Shown piece after piece: positions 30,932 to 38,679 of a DNA stretch of 64,000 nucleotides. The notes under the pieces were generated by a model. It saw nothing but the letters and a program-made list of their open reading frames with translations, was not told the origin of the DNA and ran no database searches. The number at the start of each line of letters is the position of its first letter. The stretch's first letter is position 1. A program made the translations under genes and the position numbers. Source of the DNA: Streptomyces formicae (GTDB lineage Bacteria > Actinomycetota > Actinomycetes > Streptomycetales > Streptomycetaceae); the NCBI RefSeq assembly GCF_002556545.1, contig NZ_CP022685.1, positions 62,001 to 126,000 on the forward strand. The letters are read 5' to 3'.

Positions 30932-31942
30932 ATGTCACTCAAGAACATCCTTCCCGGCCGTCTCGGCTTCGGTACGGCTCCGCTCGGCAACATGTTCCGC
31001 GCGATCCCCGACGACGAGGCCCGTGCCACCGTCGAGGCCGCCTGGGACCAGGGCATCCGCTACTTCGACACCGCTCCCTTCTACGGCGCGGGACTCGCCG
31101 AGGAGCGGCTCGGCGAGGTCCTGTCGGCCAAGCCGCGTGACGCGTACGTCCTGTCCACCAAGGTCGGCCGCGTCATCCTCGACGAGCACGAGACGGACGT
31201 CCCGGACTTCGGCGAGAAGGGCGGCCTGTTCGAGCACGGCAACCCGAACAAGATCCTGCACGAGTGGACCGCCGAGGCCACCGAGCGTTCCATCGAGGGG
31301 AGCCTCAAGCGCCTGGGCACCGACCGGCTCGACGTCGTCTGGGTCCACGACATCGCCCAGGACTTCCACGGCGACGCCTGGCTCGCCAAGTTCGAGGAGG
31401 CCCGCACCGGCGCCTTCCGCGTCCTGTCCCGGCTGCGTGACGAGGGCGTCATCAAGGCCTGGGGCCTCGGCGTCAACAAGACCGAGCCCATCGAGCTGAC
31501 CCTCGCCCTCGACGAGCCGAAGCCCGACGGCTTCCTCCTCGCCGGCCGCTACACCCTCCTCGACCACGAGCACGCGCTCACCCGCCTGCTGCCCATGGCC
31601 CAGGAGCAGGGCGTCGACATGGTCGTCGGCGGCCCCTACAGCTCCGGCATCCTCGCGGGCGGCACCCACTTCGAGTACCAGCAGGCTCCCGCCGAGATCA
31701 TCGAGCGCGTCGGCAAGCTGAAGGCTCTCACCGAGAAGCACGGCATCAGCATCAAGGCCGCCGCCCTGCAGTTCTCCCTCGCCCACCCCGCGTCCGCCGC
31801 CGTCGTCCCCGGTGCCACCCGGCCCAGCCGCATCGCCGAGGACACCGCGGCCCTGAACGAGACCGTCCCTGCCGCGTTCTGGACCGACGTGCGTGCCGAG
31901 GGCCTGGTCAGCCCGGCCGCCCCGCTCCCCGACAACGCCTGA
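30932..31942 (+). CDS. Aldo/keto reductase (aldose 1-dehydrogenase-like)
   Basis: A 336-residue NAD(P)-dependent oxidoreductase with the TIM-barrel AKR fold. The catalytic tetrad is in place: Asp and Tyr in GIRYFDTAPFYGAG, Lys in VLSTKVGR and His in VVWVHDIAQD. Cofactor residues sit near VVPGATRPSRIAEDTAA. It resembles D-threo-aldose / L-fucose dehydrogenases (IPDDEARATVEAAWDQG). The SRPBCC gene starts 37 bp after its stop and is probably co-transcribed; a hairpin ends the pair. The MerR/TipAS regulator is divergent. Confidence 0.92.
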   Translation: MSLKNILPGRLGFGTAPLGNMFRAIPDDEARATVEAAWDQGIRYFDTAPFYGAGLAEERLGEVLSAKPRDAYVLSTKVGRVILDEHETDVPDFGEKGGLFEHGNPNKILHEWTAEATERSIEGSLKRLGTDRLDVVWVHDIAQDFHGDAWLAKFEEARTGAFRVLSRLRDEGVIKAWGLGVNKTEPIELTLALDEPKPDGFLLAGRYTLLDHEHALTRLLPMAQEQGVDMVVGGPYSSGILAGGTHFEYQQAPAEIIERVGKLKALTEKHGISIKAAALQFSLAHPASAAVVPGATRPSRIAEDTAALNETVPAAFWTDVRAEGLVSPAAPLPDNA

Positions 31943-31979
31943 GCCCCACCCCCGCCCCCCACATCGACAAGGAACCACC

Positions 31980-32399
31980 ATGGCCTCCACGTCCGTCTCG
32001 CGCACCGTCCCCGCCCCGCCCGACAAGGTGTGGAGCCTCATCGGAGGCTTCGACGCCCTCCCCGACTGGCTCCCCTACATCCCCGAGAGCACCGCCCTCG
32101 AAGGCGGGCGCGTCCGGCGCCTGACCAACCCCGACGGCGACGTCATCATCGAGCGCCTCGTCGACTTCAACGAGGCCGAGCGCCACTACAGCTACGCCAT
32201 CCTCCAGGCCCCGTTCCCCGTCGGCGGCTATGTCTCCACCCTCCGGGTCCACACGGTTCCCGACCGTGACGACGTCGCCGAGGTGCAGTGGTCGGGCCGC
32301 TTCACCCCCGTCGGAGCCACCGAGGAGGAGGTCGTCGACCTGTTCACCGGGATATACGCCGACGGCCTCGACGCCCTGCACACGGCCCTCACCGCCTGA
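31980..32399 (+). CDS. SRPBCC (polyketide cyclase/START-fold) family protein
   Basis: A 139-residue helix-grip protein with the hydrophobic-cavity fold: SRTVPAPPDKVWSLIGGFDALPDWLP at the N-terminus, GYVSTLRVHTVP in the central sheet and the long C-terminal helix EEEVVDLFTGIYADGLDALHTAL. SRPBCC proteins bind lipids or aromatic ligands; some are cyclases, many are carriers. ATG 31980 follows AAGGAACC. Transcribed with the aldo/keto reductase. Confidence 0.88.
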   Translation: MASTSVSRTVPAPPDKVWSLIGGFDALPDWLPYIPESTALEGGRVRRLTNPDGDVIIERLVDFNEAERHYSYAILQAPFPVGGYVSTLRVHTVPDRDDVAEVQWSGRFTPVGATEEEVVDLFTGIYADGLDALHTALTA

Positions 32400-32416
32400 G
32401 AGCCGCACTCCGGTCA

Positions 32417-32449
32417 GAGGTCTCACCCTCACCTTCACGGTGAGACCTC
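32417..32449 (+). terminator. Hairpin terminator after the SRPBCC gene
   Basis: Perfect 11-bp stem GAGGTCTCACC / GGTGAGACCTC, 11-nt loop, 17 bp past the stop. Confidence 0.75.
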
Positions 32450-32620
32450 ACTCGATGAGCCCAGCAGACCGCCGCGCCACGGCGGGAGCCGAGCCGCCTC
32501 GCACAGGTGGTGTGGGCGCGGCCTTCCACCAGCACGTTTGAGGCAGAGCTGCGCGGGCACTCAGCGTTGCTGGCTCCATCCGGGGCCGGCCACCAACGCA
32601 CACTTCCAAGGGGCGCCCGC

Positions 32621-32929
32621 GTGGCACAAGGCACACCGTTCACCATCGAGACCCTCGACGTCCTCGACACGGTCCTGATTCACGCGACGGGCGAAATCGA
32701 CCTCCACAACATCGGGGAACTGGCACAGGCACTGGCCTCCCACGAACACCGACTCTGCGAGCTCGACCTCTCCCAGACCACCTTCATCGACTCCACCACC
32801 CTCACCACGCTCCTCGGCCACCGCCGCCGCGCGACAGCTCACGGCGGCGCACTCCGCCTGATCGACGCCTCCCCGAACGTCCAGCGCGTTTTCGACATCA
32901 CCGGCACCGCCCACCTCTTCGGCCCCTGA
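32621..32929 (+). CDS. STAS-domain anti-sigma factor antagonist
   Basis: A 102-residue single STAS domain, as in SpoIIAA/BldG-type anti-anti-sigma factors. The phosphorylation-site loop is TTFIDSTTLTTLLGH; the serine of IDS is the expected site, and the usual DSSGL is changed to DSTTL. GEIDLHNIGEL is the conserved beta-strand entry. Such proteins free sigma factors by binding anti-sigma kinases. No anti-sigma kinase or sigma gene adjoins it; the partners must be elsewhere. GTG 32621 follows AAGGGG. Confidence 0.88.
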   Translation: MAQGTPFTIETLDVLDTVLIHATGEIDLHNIGELAQALASHEHRLCELDLSQTTFIDSTTLTTLLGHRRRATAHGGALRLIDASPNVQRVFDITGTAHLFGP

Positions 32930-33078
32930 CACCTGCGCACCCCGGCACGCCGACCCGCGCCAGCGGCTCGCCTCGGCCCTCGAGGTCAACCTGCTTGGAC
33001 GGGGAACCGAGGTGTGATGGCATCGTTCGCAGAGAACAACGCCATCAAACACCGCGATATCAGGAAGCTGTGCCCGTG

Positions 33079-34221
33079 ATGCCGTTCGCCCCGTCCGTCC
33101 CCCACAACCGCCCCTCCGCCCGCGCCTCACCGGCGCCGCAGCGGACCCGTGACCCGTTCTTCGACAACGCGAAGTACCTGCTCGTGACCCTGGTCGTCAT
33201 CGGCCACATCTGGGGCTCGCTGCTTCCCGCCGAACTGGACACGGTCCGGGGCGCGTACTTCGTCGTCTATCTCTTCCACATGCCGGCGTTCATTCTGCTG
33301 TGCGGCTACTTCTCCCGCGGCTTCACCGGGCGCCCCGACCAGGTCAGAGCGCTCATCGCCCGCGTGCTCGTCCCTTATCTCGTCTTCACCGTCGCCTACA
33401 GGGCCCTTTACACGGTGATCTGGGGCTCCTCCTTCGCGCTCACGCCGACCGAGCCCACGTACCTTCTCTGGTTCCTGGTGGCGCTCTTCCTGTGGCGCCT
33501 CACCACCCCGGTGTGGCAGGCGATCCGCTACGCGGTGCCCGTCGCCGTGGTGATCTCCCTCGGCGCCGGTCTGACGGGCATGGACTACGAGCTGGCGCTG
33601 CCCCGGGTCCTGATGTTCCTGCCCTGGTTCGTCCTCGGGCTCCGGCTCCGCCCGGAGCACTTCCACCGGCTGCGCACCCCCCTCTGCCGCGCGTCCGCCG
33701 TGGTGGTCCTGCTGGTCGCTCTCGGGTCCGCGTACGTCATGGCCCCCTCACATGACGTCCGGTGGCTGCACATGCAGTACAGCAACGACGACCTGCACAG
33801 CGCGTGGCCGGACTACCTGATGACCCGGATGTTCCTCTTCGCCGTCTCGGCCGCGCTGGTCGCCGCCTTCTTCGCGCTGGTGCCCACGCGGCGTACTCCC
33901 TTCACCGCGCTCGGCGCGGTGACCATGTTCCCCTTCCTGACGCACGGCCTGCTGGTGCAGATCGGCCAGGCGTACGGCGCCGGCGACCAGCTCGCGCGGC
34001 TCGGAGCCCTGGCCGTCGTCGTCACGCCATTGCTGGGCGTCGCCGTGAGCGTGCTGTTCTCGTCCGCGCCCGTGCGCCGCGTCCTGCGGCCCGTGGTCGA
34101 GCCGCGCTTCCCACGCCGTCTCGTGCGAGAGCAGCACCAGGACGTCAGCACGGCGGCCTCCGTGTGCGACGCCCGACGCGGGAACGACGAATCGCCCTCG
34201 GGTGCGAACCCTTTGAAGTGA
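33079..34221 (+). CDS. Membrane acyltransferase family protein (acyltransferase 3-like)
   Basis: A 380-residue membrane protein with ten or so helices. FFDNAKYLLVTLVVIGHIWG, with the conserved His in the first helix region, VVYLFHMPAFILLCGYFS and LWFLVALFLWRL are hallmarks of the acyltransferase 3 / fucose-4-O-acetylase-like group, which O-acetylate sugars or peptidoglycan precursors from inside the membrane. ATG 33079 follows AGGAAG; a GTG one codon earlier is equally possible. The C-terminal 25 codons overlap, antisense, the end of the membrane protein gene at 34145. Confidence 0.87.
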   Translation: MPFAPSVPHNRPSARASPAPQRTRDPFFDNAKYLLVTLVVIGHIWGSLLPAELDTVRGAYFVVYLFHMPAFILLCGYFSRGFTGRPDQVRALIARVLVPYLVFTVAYRALYTVIWGSSFALTPTEPTYLLWFLVALFLWRLTTPVWQAIRYAVPVAVVISLGAGLTGMDYELALPRVLMFLPWFVLGLRLRPEHFHRLRTPLCRASAVVVLLVALGSAYVMAPSHDVRWLHMQYSNDDLHSAWPDYLMTRMFLFAVSAALVAAFFALVPTRRTPFTALGAVTMFPFLTHGLLVQIGQAYGAGDQLARLGALAVVVTPLLGVAVSVLFSSAPVRRVLRPVVEPRFPRRLVREQHQDVSTAASVCDARRGNDESPSGANPLK

Positions 34222-34579
34222 CGCTCGGCAGCAACCGGTGAGGACCCGGGGCTGCGGCGGTCTGCGCGTTCGACGGCGTGACAGGTCCAGGCGTCTCGTC
34301 CCGTGGGGAAAGGGTGGGTGAAGGCGACGTGCTCCTGTTCGGGCTGGTGGGAGGCAGAGTGTCGGCGGGGGCTGGTGGGGCGTCATGGGAGAGGAGCCGC
34401 GGCAGCATGAGGAGGATGGCTGTCACTGCCGCGGCCACGAGGACGACCGCGACCTTGCGCAGTCGGGGGTGGATGTCCGTCCGCGCGCGGGCCGATGGCG
34501 GGGAGGCCGGGCGGAGAGCGGTGACTTGCTCGGCCCGGGCCTGCAGCGTGGCGCGGAGGCGGTCCTCGACGGCGGTCAT
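34145..34579 (-). CDS. Small membrane protein coupled to the ECF sigma factor (possible anti-sigma factor)
   Basis: A 144-residue protein: cytoplasmic N-terminus (VEDRLRATLQARAEQVTALRP, in two blocks), one membrane helix (KVAVVLVAAAVTAILLMLP near residues 43-61) and a Ser/Thr/Pro-rich extracellular tail. The start overlaps the sigma stop (ATGA), which suggests joint regulation, and the topology fits an anti-sigma factor, but no ZAS or zinc HxxxCxxC motif is present. It overlaps the acyltransferase gene by 77 bp antisense. Function inferred from context only. Confidence 0.65.
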   Translation of the reverse strand: MTAVEDRLRATLQARAEQVTALRPASPPSARARTDIHPRLRKVAVVLVAAAVTAILLMLPRLLSHDAPPAPADTLPPTSPNRSTSPSPTLSPRDETPGPVTPSNAQTAAAPGPHRLLPSVTSKGSHPRAIRRSRVGRRTRRPPC

Positions 34580-35182
34580 GGCGTCTCCTTCAGTCTTCTG
34601 GCCAGTGCCGTCAGTGCCCGGCTCGCTGTGGACTTCACTGCTCCCCGAGACAGGCCCAAGGTCGACGCGATGTCCGCTTCGGACATGTTCGACCAGTACC
34701 TGAGGACGAGGACCTCCCGCTGGCGCACGGTGAGCAGTCTCAGTGCCCGCAGCACTTCCTGGTGCTCTTCCTTGAGGAGGATCTCTTCTTCCGGTGGTGG
34801 TGCGGGGAGGATGCGCGGGGGGGATGTAGGCGCGCACGGCGCGCCTCCTGCGCAGCACGTCCCTGGAGGTGTTGACCACGCTGCGCCGTATGTAGGCCTC
34901 GGGGTCGGCGATGCCGTCGAGCGATGCGCCGTGACGTCGGTACAGGGCCGCGAAGGCTTCCTGGACGACGTCCTCGGCGGTGGGGACGTCGTCGACCAGG
35001 AGGACGGCCAGGCGTACGAGGTCGAGCCTGCGGTGGCGGTACAGCCTGTCGACTTCCTCCGACGCCGTGCCGGACGGGCGGTCCCTGGCGTCCGATCTGT
35101 TGCGGCCCTGGGAGAGGCGGGCCAGGAGCCATCGCCATCGGCTGCGCGGGACAGCACCCGCACCGGCGCAAACGGCGGCCAT
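34576..35182 (-). pseudogene. ECF-type (SigE family) RNA polymerase sigma factor with a frameshift
   Basis: Region 2 is read in one frame (RHRRLDLVRLAVLLVDDVPTAEDVVQEAFAALYRRHGAS in two blocks) and region 4 in another (LTVRQREVLVLRYWSNMSEADIASTLGLSRGAVKSTASRALTALARRL, likewise). The frames join at a run of seven G on the plus strand (34817-34823): removing one base gives a continuous protein of about 200 residues with the linker AYIPPRILPAPPPEEEIL. The region 4 HTH is intact. The next gene is coupled by ATGA. Either a loss-of-function slip in a homopolymer, a phase-variable switch or a sequencing error. Confidence 0.82.
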
Positions 35183-35605
35183 CAGCGCCGTTTCCCCGCG
35201 GGCGGGGTGGTGACGTGCTGACGCCGGGTGTGTCGGCGGATGGTTCCCCAGCGGGGCATTTCTGGCATATGCGTCAACCTGTTGCGTGAAGAGAGCGGTT
35301 CGGGGCTTTCAAGGGGTGTCCTCTACCAGGAAGGACGTGTGAGGCACCGACAGGTTGCAGTTGACCGCGCGGTGCGGAGTGCGGCTGTGGGGTGGCTCGT
35401 CCGTATCGCGTTTCCCGGCTCCTGTATCCCATATCCCGTCTCTCGTCTTTCGTTCCCGGCCCCGGAACATTGATCGTCGCGGCCTGCAACCTCGGGCGAG
35501 GCCGCACGTCTGTCACGGCGTGAGGGATGTTCCGCCTCGGTGCGGACGTGTGTGCCCGGCACGCGCGGAACACGTCGCCGTCGAACGTGAGACCTGAGGA
35601 AGATC
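35183..35605. other. Divergent intergenic region with polypyrimidine stretch
   Basis: 423 bp between the sigma factor gene and the lipoprotein hydrolase. It contains a low-complexity pyrimidine-rich stretch (about 35398-35466, repeated TCCC/TATCCC words) and the hydrolase ribosome site GAGGAAG. No gene is supported. Confidence 0.5.
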
Positions 35606-36520
35606 GTGCTGAAAGTCAGACCTGCCGTTACCGCTGCCGCCGCGCTGGTGTGTCTGGGCCTGGTGTCGGGCTGCGCGAGCCCGGCCGGGGACCCCGGGCG
35701 TGGCTCGGAAGCGGGAGCCGCGAAGTCCACCGCGCCGAAGCCCTCCGGGGCGCGGAGCAGCGCTCCCGCGCCACCGCCGGACCATGAGCCGGTCGCGTAC
35801 GAGCCGAGCTGGCCCGACACCACGGTGCGCACGGCACGGGGGCACCGCGTCAACACCTGCGTGCCCAAGGACCTGAGGAGCAAAGCCACCACGCTGACGA
35901 CCAGTGACAAGGTGCACCTGTCGGCTCTGGTCCTGGGGGACGGACCCGACGGTGTTCTCCTGGATCACGAGCAGGGCTACAGCATCTGCTCGTTCGTCGA
36001 CATCGGACGGCAGTTGGCCGAGCGTGGCTACCACGTGGTGATCCCCGAGTACCGCAATCACGGTGCGTCCGAGGACGTGGCCGAGAACGAGCACATCGAC
36101 CGGGACGCCCGTGCCGGTCTTGCGGAGCTGCGGCGTGTCGGCGCGAAGAGGGTGTTCCTGGCGGGGGCGTCGTGCGGGGGAACGACGGCAGCGGTCGCCG
36201 GGGTCGATACGCCCTTGCGCGTGGTGGGCCTGTTGATGATGTCCTCGCCCGCCCGGTGCGGCGGGGTGGACGGCGTGGCGGCCGTCAAGAAGCTGAACGT
36301 TCCGACGCTTCTCGTGGCGTCGCCCGGTGACATGCAAGGAAACGTGGAGAAGCAGGTCCGTGAGGTCTACGCGGCCTCCGTTGCCCGCAAGAAGGAACTG
36401 CTCATCCAGAAGGGCGAATGGCACGGAACGAGCATGATCAAGCGGGCCGGTGCGTCAGGGGCCGCGTTGCAGGACCGGGTCATCACGTTCGTGGTGGATT
36501 CCTACGCCGCCGCCCGATGA
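35606..36520 (+). CDS. Alpha/beta-hydrolase lipoprotein
   Basis: A 304-residue lipoprotein anchored outside the cell. The signal peptide (VTAAAALVCLGL) ends in lipobox LVSGC, followed by a Ser/Pro/Ala linker and an alpha/beta-hydrolase fold. The nucleophile elbow is AGASCGGTTA (G-x-S-x-G); the general-acid Asp and His are probably in VASPGDM and KGEWHGTSM. Esterase or peptidase activity is possible; no relative of known substrate is recognisable. GTG 35606 follows GAGGAAG. The next secreted hydrolase starts 95 bp downstream and may be co-expressed. Confidence 0.85.
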   Translation: MLKVRPAVTAAAALVCLGLVSGCASPAGDPGRGSEAGAAKSTAPKPSGARSSAPAPPPDHEPVAYEPSWPDTTVRTARGHRVNTCVPKDLRSKATTLTTSDKVHLSALVLGDGPDGVLLDHEQGYSICSFVDIGRQLAERGYHVVIPEYRNHGASEDVAENEHIDRDARAGLAELRRVGAKRVFLAGASCGGTTAAVAGVDTPLRVVGLLMMSSPARCGGVDGVAAVKKLNVPTLLVASPGDMQGNVEKQVREVYAASVARKKELLIQKGEWHGTSMIKRAGASGAALQDRVITFVVDSYAAAR

Positions 36521-36615
36521 GGACGCCCCTTCATCTCCACACCGAGCAACGTCCACGGGCCGAAGCTGACGCTCCGGGCCGCCCCGTACCTCCCGAACTC
36601 ACCGAGGAAGACCTG

Positions 36616-37848
36616 ATGATGAAGCGACACCACCGCACGGGGGCTTCGGCTCGTCCGCTGGGCCTGTCGGCGGCGGTGCTGGCCGCAGCGGCGGCAGCCT
36701 TCACGTATACCGCCGCACCCGGTGCCGCGGCACCGAGCGGGGCGACGGGGCAGAGCGCGTCGCCTTCGTCCGGGGGCACCAGGACGGTCCGCTACGACCT
36801 GGGCGCCAGGGCCTGGCACGTGCCGCAGACGGGTGAACCGGGCGAGCTGGCCGGAGTGGTGCACTACCCCGCCGACCTGGGTACCGGGCGGCATCCACTG
36901 ATCGTGATGCTGCACGGCCTGCACGACACCTGCGCCGACCGGAAGGCCGAAGCGGAACGCGCCGCCGCCGAACGCGATGGGGACGATGCCGCGTACGAAG
37001 CCGCCAACGCCAAGCTGTCCGCCTGGCCGTGTGCGCCGGGCACGCCCGCCCTGCCCAGCTCACGCGGATACGACTACCTGGGCCGCGAGCTGGCCGCTCG
37101 GGGGTTCGTCGTGGTCTCGGTCGGCGCCAACGGCATCAACGCCTCCTCCGTGACAGGGGATGACAATGCTGCCGCACGGGCGGATCTCATCAACCGGCAT
37201 CTGCGCATGTGGCAGCAGCTCAGCTCCCGGGGCAAGGGTGAGCTCGCGGGGAAGTTCACCGACCCGGCGACCGGAGCGGCGCGACACGTCGGCTTCGCCC
37301 ACCACGTGGACATGGGCAACGTGGGGGTCATGGGGCATTCCAGGGCAGGGGCCGGGGCGACCTGGCAGGCGGCCGACAAGCATCGGGGGCGGTGGCCCAA
37401 GGGCGTCGACGTCAAGGCGGTGGCGGCGGTGGCGCCCGCCTACAACGTGATGACGGAGGACATGACCAACTACACGATCACCCGGACCCCCTTCGTCGCC
37501 CTTCGGGGATCATGCGACGGGCAGGTCGGCGGTGAGGCACTCTCGTTCGCGGCCGACGCGGCCCGAGGGAACCGGAGCGGTTTCCACCGGTTCGCGATCC
37601 CCGGCGCGAACCACAACTACTTCAACACGCAGTGGTCGCCCCGGAGCCGTCAGGTCGGGGCCTTCGACGACGCCATGCCGGTGAAAGGGCACCCCGGGCA
37701 GTGCACTGACCGCGAGGGCGGGGCACCGACCAGGCAGCTGACCGAGCCGCGACAGCGCCGTGCCGCCACCACGTACCTCGGCGCCTTTTTCCGCCGCTAC
37801 CTCCTCGGCGACACCGGGCAGGACCAGGTACTGGCGGGGGCTCGCTGA
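36616..37848 (+). CDS. Secreted alpha/beta-hydrolase
   Basis: A 410-residue exported hydrolase. Signal peptide: basic start, LGLSAAVLAAAAAAFTYTAAPGA core, cleavage near AAA-PS. The oxyanion-hole motif LIVMLHGLHDTC and the nucleophile elbow VGVMGHSRAGAGA (G-H-S-R-A-G) are clear; the C-terminal IPGANHNYFN supplies the catalytic His. Four cysteines suggest disulfides in the extracellular enzyme. Two ATGs follow GAGGAAG; the first is used. Probably an esterase or lipase of the platelet-activating-factor-hydrolase-like group; substrate unknown. Confidence 0.87.
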   Translation: MMKRHHRTGASARPLGLSAAVLAAAAAAFTYTAAPGAAAPSGATGQSASPSSGGTRTVRYDLGARAWHVPQTGEPGELAGVVHYPADLGTGRHPLIVMLHGLHDTCADRKAEAERAAAERDGDDAAYEAANAKLSAWPCAPGTPALPSSRGYDYLGRELAARGFVVVSVGANGINASSVTGDDNAAARADLINRHLRMWQQLSSRGKGELAGKFTDPATGAARHVGFAHHVDMGNVGVMGHSRAGAGATWQAADKHRGRWPKGVDVKAVAAVAPAYNVMTEDMTNYTITRTPFVALRGSCDGQVGGEALSFAADAARGNRSGFHRFAIPGANHNYFNTQWSPRSRQVGAFDDAMPVKGHPGQCTDREGGAPTRQLTEPRQRRAATTYLGAFFRRYLLGDTGQDQVLAGAR

Positions 37849-37880
37849 AGGACGGGGAGCGCCCCACCAGCAGCGGCGCC

Positions 37881-37934
37881 GCGAGCACCGCGTACCGGGA
37901 GCGGCGGGCGAGCACCTCGTACCGGCAACGGCGA
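37881..37934. repeat. Two 27-bp tandem repeats
   Basis: Units 37881-37907 and 37908-37934 (beginning GCGAGCACCGCGTACCGG) share 23 or more of 27 positions. They lie in the gap between two convergent genes. Confidence 0.85.
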
Positions 37935-37951
37935 GCGGGCGCCGCGTCTTG

Positions 37952-38001
37952 TCCGCGCGTGCCGTGCCGCGCGTTATCCGCGCGTGCCGCGCCGCGCGTT
38001 C
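37952..38001. repeat. Two 25-bp tandem repeats
   Basis: Units 37952-37976 and 37977-38001 (beginning TCCGCGCGTGCCG) differ at two positions. They directly follow the 27-bp repeats and reach the stop codon of the gene ending at 38000. Confidence 0.85.
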
Positions 38002-38578
38002 ACGAGGCGCCGTCGCCCGCTCGGCGTTTGCGGCGTGCCCACACGGCTCCCCCGCCGAGCGCCGCGGCGACGACGCTCGCGCCGATGCCGAGCCCGACTC
38101 CGGCGCCGAAGCCCGGCCCCTTCTCCCCCGCTCCGGAGCTCTCTTGTGGCGCCGCGACCTTGAGCTTTCCGTGGAGGGCGATCGGGGGGTAGTCACACGT
38201 GTAGTCCTGCTCCCCCTCGCCGACGCAGTCCGCGTCCTTGTGGCGGAGGGTGACCTTCACGTCGTACGTGCCGGGTGTGACGTCGCCCTTGATCCGACCG
38301 GCGCCCACCCAGGCACGCCCGGTGTCTCCCAGGACCGTGTCGTCGGTGAGTGCGGGGCTGGAGACGTCCACCGCCGTGGGGCGCGGATTGCCGGGCCGCT
38401 CCTTCACCGTGATGTCCACGATCTGGCCCGGTGCCGCAGGACCTCCGACGGACACGTATCCCCGTCCGGGGAAGGGCAGCGCGTCGCCGTGGGCCGCTCC
38501 GGCAGCCCCAAGAAGCAGTACAGGAACGGCAATTGCGGCATACGCGCTAGACGTTGACACACGTGTGAAGTTGATCAT
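38000..38578 (-). CDS. Exported protein with C-terminal membrane anchor
   Basis: A 192-residue protein with an N-terminal signal (SAYAAIAVPVLLLGAAGAAHG), an extracellular beta-rich domain (GRGYVSVGGPAAPGQIVDIT, DVTPGTYDVKVTLRHKD, with a CVGEGEQDYTC disulfide pair) and a C-terminal helix plus basic tail (GIGASVVAAALGGGAVWARRKRR) that should anchor it in the membrane. No LPxTG sorting signal is present. ATG 38578 follows AGGGGG. I do not recognise a family beyond small Streptomyces surface proteins. It is divergent from the trypsin-like protease gene 101 bp away. Confidence 0.75.
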   Translation of the reverse strand: MINFTRVSTSSAYAAIAVPVLLLGAAGAAHGDALPFPGRGYVSVGGPAAPGQIVDITVKERPGNPRPTAVDVSSPALTDDTVLGDTGRAWVGAGRIKGDVTPGTYDVKVTLRHKDADCVGEGEQDYTCDYPPIALHGKLKVAAPQESSGAGEKGPGFGAGVGLGIGASVVAAALGGGAVWARRKRRAGDGAS

Positions 38579-38679
38579 ATATCCCCCTGTACGCAACAGT
38601 CTTACGATCATGGCTCATATTGGCGCGGTCACGCCACACAGGGTGACCCGCCTCTCATCTTCATATGGGGGAAACGACC

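Noticed and set aside
35398..35466. Possible G-quadruplex on the minus strand (runs of GGG)
   Set aside because: Loops between the G runs are too long (about 17 nt) for a standard quadruplex; it is better described as a pyrimidine-rich low-complexity stretch.
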